From Zymomonas sp. (lineage in GTDB: Bacteria > Pseudomonadota > Alphaproteobacteria > Sphingomonadales > Sphingomonadaceae), in contig NZ_JAIWON010000032.1 of the NCBI RefSeq assembly GCF_020216885.1, positions 1 to 11,660 of the forward strand: a stretch of DNA of 11,660 bases, written 5' to 3'. Shown here one piece after another: positions 1 to 5,670 of the stretch. The notes under the pieces were generated by a model, which was given only the letters and a program-made list of their open reading frames with translations, made no database searches and was not told the DNA's origin. The first letter of the stretch is position 1. Every line of letters begins with the position of its first letter. The position numbers and the translations under genes are program-made.

Positions 1-2
1 TG

Positions 3-890
3 ACAGCAGCCCAGTGTGAATTGATGGGTGTAACAAAAGCCCAATATGGAAAGATTGCGGATAATCCGGCTTATCAATACAATGGCTTGACGGGTGGGAA
101 TCCCAATTTAAAGCCAGAGACAGCTAATACTTTTACTGGAGGTATTTCTTTAACACCATTCCGCCGCTTCAGCTTTACAGCGGACTTCTATGATATCAAA
201 ATCAAAAATATTATTCAGACGCTTGGTGCTGATACCATACTACAGCTGTGCGGTAATAAAGGGCTTTATTGCGACCACATTCATCGCGATGGAAATGGTT
301 CGTTGTGGCGTAGCCAAGAAGGATATGTCACTGATACCAAATTGAATATTGGTTCTCTTGCAACTCGTGGTGTCGACTTTGGTGTCAACTATAGTTACCC
401 ATTAGGAGGAAAATACGGTAGTTTGAGTTCCTCTTTCAATGGAACGTGGTTGTTAAACTTCAAAACTAATCCGGGCGGAGGTGCACCTGTTTATAACTGT
501 GCTGGCCTCTATGGGGCAGTTTGTGGCATGATTATGCCCAAATGGCGCCATCAGATGCGAGTAAGCTGGGATCTTCCCGCCGGATATGGTTTTTCGGCTA
601 TGTGGCGTTTTATAGGAGGTGCTAAAAGTGACGTTGGAACGACGGCCAATCCAAATGGCACGGCAACATCAAGTATTGATAAAAAAATTGGTAATGTCAG
701 CTATCTCGATTTGACCGCTTACTATAAGGTGACTGATAAAGTCACTTTAAGCGCAGGCGTTAATAACGTTATTGGGACTAGACCGCCTTTGGTGACTGGG
801 CAGAATGGCGGAGATACCACAAATAGCTATAGTGGAATCTACGATGTCTATGGTCGCTACATCTTTGCTGGCCTGAGCTATGATTTCTAA
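3..890 (+). CDS. TonB-dependent outer-membrane receptor, C-terminal part (5' partial)
   Basis: This is the C-terminal ~295 residues of a TonB-dependent receptor, an outer-membrane beta-barrel that imports a ligand such as a siderophore or other nutrient using TonB energy; the ligand cannot be told from this part. The frame is open to the left edge, so the apparent TTG/ATG starts near position 21 are internal. Visible family features are the NPNLKPET motif, followed by alternating amphipathic strands (FSFTADFYDIKI). There is also a Cys-containing loop pair (LCGNKGLYC, YNCAGLYGAVCG) of the kind common in sphingomonad receptors, the motif PKWRHQMRVSW, and a late LTLSAGVNN-like strand ending in a terminal aromatic residue (GLSYDF). 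A C-terminal Phe is the usual barrel-assembly signal. The plug domain, TonB box and signal peptide lie outside the window. A hairpin terminator follows 20 bp after the stop, so this is the last gene of its transcript. Confidence 0.93.
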   Translation, partial: TAAQCELMGVTKAQYGKIADNPAYQYNGLTGGNPNLKPETANTFTGGISLTPFRRFSFTADFYDIKIKNIIQTLGADTILQLCGNKGLYCDHIHRDGNGSLWRSQEGYVTDTKLNIGSLATRGVDFGVNYSYPLGGKYGSLSSSFNGTWLLNFKTNPGGGAPVYNCAGLYGAVCGMIMPKWRHQMRVSWDLPAGYGFSAMWRFIGGAKSDVGTTANPNGTATSSIDKKIGNVSYLDLTAYYKVTDKVTLSAGVNNVIGTRPPLVTGQNGGDTTNSYSGIYDVYGRYIFAGLSYDF

Positions 891-911
891 GTCATAATTC
901 ACAAATTAAAT

Positions 912-943
912 AAAAAAGGCAGATAGTGATATCTGCCTTTTTT
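912..943 (+). terminator. Rho-independent terminator after the TonB receptor
   Basis: A perfect 8-bp stem (GGCAGATA 918-925 / TATCTGCC 930-937) with a 4-nt loop is flanked by six A on the left and six T on the right. The A/T runs can pair with each other or act as a U-tract in either direction, so the element could stop transcription from both sides. Confidence 0.87.
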
Positions 944-1235
944 GTTATCTCTAAAATTTGTTTTAGAAAATATTATTGAGATTAATTTTTATATTTTAAT
1001 TATTGGCTATATAAATTCAAAAGTAGTTAATTGATTTAATTCATTTAAATTATAAAATAAGTCCAATAATAGAATCGATCAAATTATATTAATTTATAAT
1101 TAAATATATATTAGTAATATTGTTATATATTAATGTCTATAAAAATTGAATTTAAATATTTTTTTGCTGACATTTAATTTTGGGGGCTATTTTTTAGATC
1201 AAAAAAATATAAGCAGCCATTCTTATATTTGAATC
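944..1235. other. Gene-free, extremely AT-rich intergenic region
   Basis: Between the receptor terminator and the EamA leader there is no credible coding frame. I counted about 35 G/C in positions 961-1200 (about 15% GC), with only 4 G/C in 1081-1140. No tRNA-like fold, IS end or clean tandem repeat is visible. The promoter of the EamA gene probably lies toward the right side of this block, but so many A/T hexamers fit a -10 box that I do not name one. Confidence 0.6.
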
Positions 1236-1237
1236 AT

Positions 1238-1320
1238 GCTCTTTCAAAATTCGATTCCAGAAATTGTTGATTGCCGTGCATCGACATTCACATCAGGCTG
1301 ATACCGAGAATGACAAGAGC
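1238..1320 (+). promoter_or_regulatory. Possible structured leader upstream of the EamA gene (tentative)
   Basis: Composition changes abruptly from AT-rich to ordinary near 1235, 120 bp before the EamA start. Within this block three short nested helices could form a three-way junction: GCTCTT 1238-1243 with AAGAGC 1315-1320, TCGAT 1251-1255 with ATCGA 1280-1284, and CATTC 1285-1289 with GAATG 1308-1312. Each helix is only 5-6 bp and could arise by chance. The sequence does not match a riboswitch consensus I know. The alternative is an ordinary 5' untranslated region. Confidence 0.18.
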
Positions 1321-1357
1321 TGCCTAAAATAAAAGTGATGGCGGAGTTCACGTTACC

Positions 1358-2287
1358 ATGGAAAAAAAAGGCATCACCATAGCCCTTATAGCCTATCTGG
1401 CTTTTACGATCAGCGATGCAGGATCGAAACTGCTGGATGGAAAAATAAACGCTTTTGAAATTGCTTTCCTTGGGGGCGTTATTGCGGCTCCGGCAATTCC
1501 TTTGATGCGAAAACCGCATGAGAGCTATCTCAATATCTTTGGATTTTACGACTTTAAGATCTGGCTTATCAGAGCTGTATGTGTTGCGCTTTGCACCTTC
1601 TTTAGTGTGGTTGCCTTTACGCGTTTACCGATGACTGAAGCCATGGCGCTTTTGTTTCTATTGCCATTTTTTGTTAATCTTATTGCTCTTATTTTTCTGC
1701 ATGAAAAGATATCTTTTGCAAAATGGGTAGCTTTGATTATCGGCTTTATCGGTACGGTAATTATTTTGAGACCCGGTATTAGACCTTTAGGCGTGGGGCA
1801 TTTGGCGGCCTTAGCCGGTGCTTTCTGCACGGGTGCATCATGGGCGGTTTTCAGAGCCACCAATAAGAAAAAAGGCGGATTAGTAACAAAACCGTCTCGT
1901 TTGTCACTTTATAGCGCGAGTGTTGTTGGGCCTATTGTTATTGATGGGGCGATGACATGGAATAGCTGGGTTACGCCAACTGCGTTGCAATGGTTCTATC
2001 TGTTCATCTATGGCTTATTTGCGGCTTGGGGGCAGATTATGATGATGATTGCCGCAGAATATGCAGAAGCTAATACGATTGCCCTGCCCCAATATAGTCA
2101 AATGGTTTGGACGGTGATTTTCAGCTATCTTGTCTTTCATCAGCCGGTTGATTTTATTTCTTTTGTCGGAATCGCCGTTATCTTTTTATCTGGATATCTC
2201 ACTTGGCGCAGCGGAAGAAAGTTAGTCACAGCCCCCCTGCCACCGATTGCCAATCAAATTGAAAAAACACTCGAAGCCGAAGAATAA
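1358..2287 (+). CDS. EamA/DMT-superfamily inner-membrane transporter
   Basis: This 309-residue protein has the length and pattern of drug/metabolite transporter (EamA, formerly DUF6) permeases: two related halves of five helices each. Hydrophobic segments are visible at roughly residues 5-22, 32-50, 66-88, 92-115, 120-138, 143-165, 183-200, 208-235, 240-262 and 264-284. The first half ends with the typical EamA pattern: a conserved acidic position in FLHEKIS, then the helix WVALIIGFIGTVIILRPG. Such proteins export or import amino acids, nucleosides or other small metabolites; the substrate cannot be read from sequence. The ATG at 1358 is chosen because GGAG (1343-1346) lies 11 nt upstream and the protein starts directly at the first helix. 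It is a single-gene transcript with its own terminator, facing the efflux operon tail to tail. Confidence 0.93.
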   Translation: MEKKGITIALIAYLAFTISDAGSKLLDGKINAFEIAFLGGVIAAPAIPLMRKPHESYLNIFGFYDFKIWLIRAVCVALCTFFSVVAFTRLPMTEAMALLFLLPFFVNLIALIFLHEKISFAKWVALIIGFIGTVIILRPGIRPLGVGHLAALAGAFCTGASWAVFRATNKKKGGLVTKPSRLSLYSASVVGPIVIDGAMTWNSWVTPTALQWFYLFIYGLFAAWGQIMMMIAAEYAEANTIALPQYSQMVWTVIFSYLVFHQPVDFISFVGIAVIFLSGYLTWRSGRKLVTAPLPPIANQIEKTLEAEE

Positions 2288-2296
2288 TTTTTAAGG

Positions 2297-2336
2297 ATGG
2301 TCGCCAGACCATAATTAAAGTCTGGCGATCATTTTT
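2297..2336 (+). terminator. Rho-independent terminator of the EamA gene
   Basis: A stem of nine perfect pairs (TCGCCAGAC 2301-2309 / GTCTGGCGA 2320-2328) is extended by four more pairs including one G-U, with a 10-nt A/T-rich loop. It is followed by TTTTT (2332-2336), 9 bp after the EamA stop. On the minus strand the hairpin is not followed by a U-run, so it is a poor terminator for the converging efflux operon, although it is the only hairpin I see beyond that operon's last stop codon. Confidence 0.85.
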
Positions 2337-2353
2337 GATTTTAAATTGTCATT

Positions 2354-5300
2354 TTATGACTTCGTTTTTGGCTTCTCGGCGAGAGCCTTCTCTGCTTTTT
2401 CATCAGCCAGACGCTGTTTCTTTGCTTCGTGGAAAACTTTGTGATTGGGAGGCATGCGAGGAGGCAATCCTGTCCATCCCCCGCCGAGAGCCTGAATCAG
2501 CGAAACCGCTGCTGTTTGACGAGCAAGTTGCGTTTGCATCAGACTGCGCTTGGCGGACAGAGCCGAGGTTTCAACAGTAACTACATCAGTATAGGCGACT
2601 AATCCGACCTGATAACGCTTTAATATTGCCTGCTCGCTCCGATCGGCATTCTTAAAGGCGTCATTGAGATGTGTTTCTTGATTGCCATATATCTGCGTCG
2701 CAGCGATTTCATCTGCTACATTTTGATAGGCCTGCAAAACGATTTGCCGATAGTTGGCAACTGCTTGGGAATAGGCAGCACGTGCCTGATGCAATTGCGA
2801 TAGATGTGATCCCCAGTCGAGAACAGTGAAGGCCATTGAGGCACCGACAGACCAGATGCTGGAAGATTGTGCCAAAAGCCGCGTAATGTCGCCAGCTGTA
2901 TCACCCGCATAAGGTGACATGCTGAAGCTAGGATAGAAAGCGGCTTTCCTGACTCCGATAGTCGCAGAAGCTGCTTCTATCTTGCGTTCTGCGGAAGCAA
3001 TATCTGGTCGTCTCTGCAACAAAGTAGAAGGCAGATCTAAAGGCACGTCGGGAACAATGGGACTCCAGTCATTCCTTGGCTCGATATGAAAATCACCAGC
3101 CGGAATACCGACATAGACAGAAATGGCATCTTCATAGGTGCGTCGATTCTGTCTTAGACTTTCGATCTGAGAACGCGTATTTGATAGCTGTGTTTCTGCT
3201 TGGAATACGTCACTTTCAGGCGCAATGTCTGCATTGAAACGATTTCGAGCTACTTCCAAGGCATGCGTATAAGCGGCAATGGTTTGCTCCATGACTGCAA
3301 TTTCAGCATCGGCTTCTCGTAATTGCAAATAGCTGCTGGCAACACCGGCATGGAGAGCTAACCTTGCAGTTTCAATATCAGCCATATTGGCTTCAGCGGT
3401 TGCCTTTGAATTTTCGATCTGCCGCCGCACACCACCAAAGAAATCTGGTGTCCAGCTCATAGAGAGACCGGCGCGGTAGTTATCGCTGATATTGCTTCTA
3501 CTGACCGTTGAGGAGCCACCGCCCGCAGTGTTGACGACTTCGCTGCCGCCACCGGTTACCGTGTGCTGGTTTGAGGCGCTAAGACTGATAGTCGGCCACA
3601 TGGATGAACGGTTCTGCCCCATGACAGCTAAGGCGTTACGCCATGTCGCTTCGGCTTGGGCGACGCTTTGGCTGGCGACGTCAGAGCGTTCGATCAGCTT
3701 GTTTAATTCGGGGTCGTTAAATAATTCCCACCAGCGATCTTTAATCTGGCGATCCATAGGCTGGGCTTCTTGCCAGCTGATTTTTTGACCGTTGGGCGTA
3801 ATCTGATCGGGGGGAAGTGGCGGAGTGTTTTCAGTGGCAGATTTCTTTTGATCGGATTTTGCGTCAGCCGATTTTTTGGGGTCGGAGGCTGCCTTGCCAG
3901 AAGATAATGTCGCACCGGTAGCGCCCCTATTTCCGGCGATATTTGTTACCTTGTTGTTATCGGCACCGCTATATTGATGCGGTGTTGGAGCCGAGGGGCG
4001 AACATAGTTGGGCCCAACTTCGCAGCCTGCCAAAACCAAAGCAAGAGGCGGTAAAAGGAAAAGCGCTTTAACGGATTTTCTAATTTTGCAGGATAAAAGG
4101 AAAAAGTCTTTAGTGCTTTTTTTGACTTCAGATGATGAAAAGGAAAAAGCCTTAGCCTTTTTTCGCAGTTCGGATGATGAAGCAGGAATAACTTTAGTCG
4201 TTTTTCCAAATTCAGAAGATGAAAGAGAATAACTAGTAGCGACTTTTTCAACTTTCATTGGTGAAGACGGCGTGGCGTTGGTAGCCTTCACAACCTTGGG
4301 CGAGGAAGAGGAAAAAATGGCGGCCTTTTCAGCTTCGAGCTGAGAAACAGGCGTAGCGTTAGTAGCTGCCCTAACCTCGGGAGAAGAAAGAGAAAAAGTT
4401 ATGACAGCTTTTTCTTCGAGTGATGAAGACAGCGTAATGTTGGTGGCGTGTCCGACTTCAGGCGAGGAAGAAGAAAGACCTTCAGCGGCTGTTCCGACAT
4501 CCGATGGCGAAAGAGAAAAGCTTTTGGTCGTTTTTTCTATGGCTTTGGCTGTTTTTCTAACTTTAGACAGGCAAAAAAATGAGGTCTTCACGGTATTTTC
4601 AACTTTGGACGAGAGAAGAAAAGAAGATTTTGCGGTATTTTCAACTTTGGATGAGGGAAAAGAAGAAGATTTCGCGGTATTGCCAGCTTTGGATGAGGGA
4701 AGAGAGGCAGACTTCTCAATATTTTCAACTTCCGATAAGGAAAGGGAGAACGCCTTGACTGTGTTTTCAGCATTAGAGGGTAAAAGAGAAAAGGCCTTCA
4801 TGCTATTTCCAATTTGGGGCTGGCCGGAGATTTCGAGCGTATACGGCGTAGGGATTCCAGTCTGGGAGTGAGAGGCGGTAAGGGTCGAAGCCTTTACAAG
4901 ATGATGTAATCGGCAAGAATGAGGCCGCTTAATGTCGGATTTTGACAGAGGGAAAGTCATCATAGATTTTTCAAATTGAGCGCGCTGCAAAATTTCAGCA
5001 TGAGGCAGCAAAACTGCGGCAACCTGTTCATCTTCTTCAGATTGGCGCTGGCTCGATATTCTGTCTTGGAGATCAAGAAGAGGTGCTGACAAATAAACCT
5101 TGATGGAGATTGTCGGTTGGAGAGCAATGCCCTTTCCTAATCCCGCGATATTCGAAGGCGTAAGGCAAGAAGCCTTTCTATATTCTGTGTGAGTGGATTG
5201 AGATATATCGAGCCTTTCTTGGAAGGTCGATATATCGGTTCCCTTGGGAGTGATGACAGCCCCTGCCCGTATAGAGCTTTTTGATTGGATAAAATCAGCC

Positions 5301-5548
5301 AGAAAAGAATAAGGTTTCATAGCTGTTCCAGATTGAAAAAGCCCTTCGGTTCCAATGTCGGAATAGCCGATCAGGCGGTCAAAATCGCTTGTAACAGGGG
5401 TAAAACTGCCTTTATTTTTTTTATATAGGCCGTTCTCTGGATGGATGATTTTGGTCGAGACCATCGCCATAATAGGCGACATAGGAAAAAGGCCGGAGAA
5501 GGCGAAAAGAGCCGTTTCGGAGGTCTTTTTTTTCATCTTTTTCCCCAT
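2354..5548 (-). CDS. NodT-family RND outer-membrane channel lipoprotein with a giant repeat-bearing N-terminal extension
   Basis: Residues ~509-1064 are a complete outer-membrane factor of the NodT/OprM/TolC type, the exit duct of tripartite efflux pumps. Visible marks are lipobox LAGC (Cys509), EVGPNYVRP, WWELFNDPELNKLI, the helical repeats (GVASSYLQLREADAE, FNADIAPESDVFQAE), LLQRRPDIASAERKI and RYQVGLVAYTDVV. The mature part (556 residues) has near-normal family length, enlarged by a Lys/Ser/Ala-rich linker (~528-587) and a Lys-rich tail (~1036-1064). What is odd is the 508 residues before the lipobox: an unrecognised region (1-251) and a 14-residue tandem array (252-494). The frame opens with ATG at 5548. 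ATG at 5536 is better supported because GGGGA lies 5 nt upstream and it overlaps a small frame by ATGA. No ATG/GTG/TTG lies at a normal distance before the lipobox; the nearest ATG is Met431. Frame and family are certain, true start is not. Confidence 0.86.
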   Translation of the reverse strand: MGKKMKKKTSETALFAFSGLFPMSPIMAMVSTKIIHPENGLYKKNKGSFTPVTSDFDRLIGYSDIGTEGLFQSGTAMKPYSFLADFIQSKSSIRAGAVITPKGTDISTFQERLDISQSTHTEYRKASCLTPSNIAGLGKGIALQPTISIKVYLSAPLLDLQDRISSQRQSEEDEQVAAVLLPHAEILQRAQFEKSMMTFPLSKSDIKRPHSCRLHHLVKASTLTASHSQTGIPTPYTLEISGQPQIGNSMKAFSLLPSNAENTVKAFSLSLSEVENIEKSASLPSSKAGNTAKSSSFPSSKVENTAKSSFLLSSKVENTVKTSFFCLSKVRKTAKAIEKTTKSFSLSPSDVGTAAEGLSSSSPEVGHATNITLSSSLEEKAVITFSLSSPEVRAATNATPVSQLEAEKAAIFSSSSPKVVKATNATPSSPMKVEKVATSYSLSSSEFGKTTKVIPASSSELRKKAKAFSFSSSEVKKSTKDFFLLSCKIRKSVKALFLLPPLALVLAGCEVGPNYVRPSAPTPHQYSGADNNKVTNIAGNRGATGATLSSGKAASDPKKSADAKSDQKKSATENTPPLPPDQITPNGQKISWQEAQPMDRQIKDRWWELFNDPELNKLIERSDVASQSVAQAEATWRNALAVMGQNRSSMWPTISLSASNQHTVTGGGSEVVNTAGGGSSTVSRSNISDNYRAGLSMSWTPDFFGGVRRQIENSKATAEANMADIETARLALHAGVASSYLQLREADAEIAVMEQTIAAYTHALEVARNRFNADIAPESDVFQAETQLSNTRSQIESLRQNRRTYEDAISVYVGIPAGDFHIEPRNDWSPIVPDVPLDLPSTLLQRRPDIASAERKIEAASATIGVRKAAFYPSFSMSPYAGDTAGDITRLLAQSSSIWSVGASMAFTVLDWGSHLSQLHQARAAYSQAVANYRQIVLQAYQNVADEIAATQIYGNQETHLNDAFKNADRSEQAILKRYQVGLVAYTDVVTVETSALSAKRSLMQTQLARQTAAVSLIQALGGGWTGLPPRMPPNHKVFHEAKKQRLADEKAEKALAEKPKTKS
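4022..4084 (-). other. Lipoprotein signal peptide and lipobox inside the channel protein
   Basis: Residues 489-509 read I-R-K-S-V-K followed by ALFLLPPLALVLAGC: a basic n-region, a hydrophobic h-region and a textbook lipobox (L-A-G-C) with Cys509 as the predicted lipidated residue, followed by the usual EVGPNYVRP of NodT lipoproteins. In an ordinary family member the start Met would sit where Ile489 (codon ATT) is. Here it is preceded by ~490 in-frame codons. Confidence 0.85.
4067..4795 (-). repeat. Tandem 42-nt (14-codon) repeat array in the channel gene
   Basis: Residues 252-494 consist of about 17 units with rough consensus A-F-S-L-S-S-S-E-V-E-N-T-x-K. Units begin at residues 252, 266, 280, 294, 308, 322, (336, half unit), 343, 357, 371, 384, 398, 412, 425, 439, 453, 467 and 481, and the array then enters the signal peptide at 495. 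The best-conserved block is 4544-4795 (six units of exactly 42 nt). There the unit at 4586-4627 matches that at 4628-4669 at about 35 of 42 positions, as does the next pair. Identity falls toward the lipobox. Length exceptions are 7- and 13-residue units, all multiples of 3 nt. Confidence 0.9.
4151..4480 (-). repeat. Higher-order 27-28-codon dimer repeat within the array
   Basis: Residues 357-466 alternate two unit types, giving a period of 27-28 residues (81-84 nt). The anchor positions are Pro363, Pro390, Pro417 and Ser445, each inside an S-S-P/S-x-V/F-x-x-x-T-N/K segment (PEVGHATN, PEVRAATN, PKVVKATN, SEFGKTTK). Dimers appear to have been amplified as blocks after the monomer unit existed. 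Confidence 0.65.
5533..5546 (-). promoter_or_regulatory. Candidate ribosome binding site and ATGA overlap at the channel gene's second ATG
   Basis: On the minus strand GGGGA (5546-5542) stands 5 nt before ATG at 5536-5534. That ATG shares ATGA with the TGA (5535-5533) of the 45-codon frame upstream. No purine-rich Shine-Dalgarno site stands before the ATG at 5548, so 5536 is the more likely start. Confidence 0.4.
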
Positions 5549-5670
5549 GCTGAATAGGTCTGATTGACCGGATTCATTTCTAAAAAGAAAAAAGCCGTCA
5601 GGGGGTTACCCATATTGTCATCGCCTGACTTCTGATGAGGAAGGATAGCGGGCAATAGAAGAAAAGCCAT
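5533..5670 (-). CDS. Possible 45-residue small protein or signal-peptide remnant between the mdtC-like and channel genes
   Basis: A frame of 45 codons begins with an ATG sharing one base with the mdtC-like stop (TGATG) and ends in a TGA overlapping the ATG at 5536 of the channel gene (ATGA). Both junctions have the form typical of translationally coupled operon genes. The product starts MAFLLLPAILP and ends WGKR, with a second hydrophobic patch (TAFFFLEM) and no known domain. Its first residues resemble both the channel's signal peptide (ALFLLPPLALV) and the first repeat unit (AFSLLPSN). It could be a coupling leader peptide, a remnant of the channel gene's original start, or chance: 45 open codons is not rare. 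A candidate terminator overlaps it. Confidence 0.3.
   Translation of the reverse strand: MAFLLLPAILPHQKSGDDNMGNPLTAFFFLEMNPVNQTYSAWGKR
5582..5629 (-). terminator. Candidate intra-operon terminator or attenuator between the mdtC-like and channel genes
   Basis: Read on the minus strand, GTCAGG (5629-5624) can pair with CCTGAC (5602-5597) across a 21-nt loop. GGC and then a T-rich run (six T, C, five T) follow at 5596-5582. The stem is short and the loop long, so termination may be partial, lowering channel expression relative to the pump. The T-run also encodes Phe/Leu codons of the small overlapping frame. Confidence 0.45.

Noticed and set aside
1236..1301. 21-codon frame (MLFQNSIPEIV...) as a leader peptide before the EamA gene
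   Set aside because: No Shine-Dalgarno site, no codon run of a regulatory amino acid, and no terminator/antiterminator pair beside it.
1291..1325. Loose similarity of CTGATACCGAGAATG to the 3' arm of a TPP riboswitch
   Set aside because: The 5' CUGAGA element, the closing stem and the P4 pairing are missing, and the gene downstream is not a recognised thiamine gene.
4067..4795. CRISPR array
   Set aside because: Units are directly adjacent with no unique spacers, diverge gradually, stay in coding phase and have no cas genes nearby.
4401..4871. Plus-strand open frame of 156 codons with 14-residue repeats (FAVFSTLDEG-type), and a similar one at 4008-4232
   Set aside because: The 42-nt period is a multiple of three, so every frame on both strands shows 14-residue repeats and few stops. 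There is no ribosome site, and the minus-strand frame continues into a recognised channel protein.
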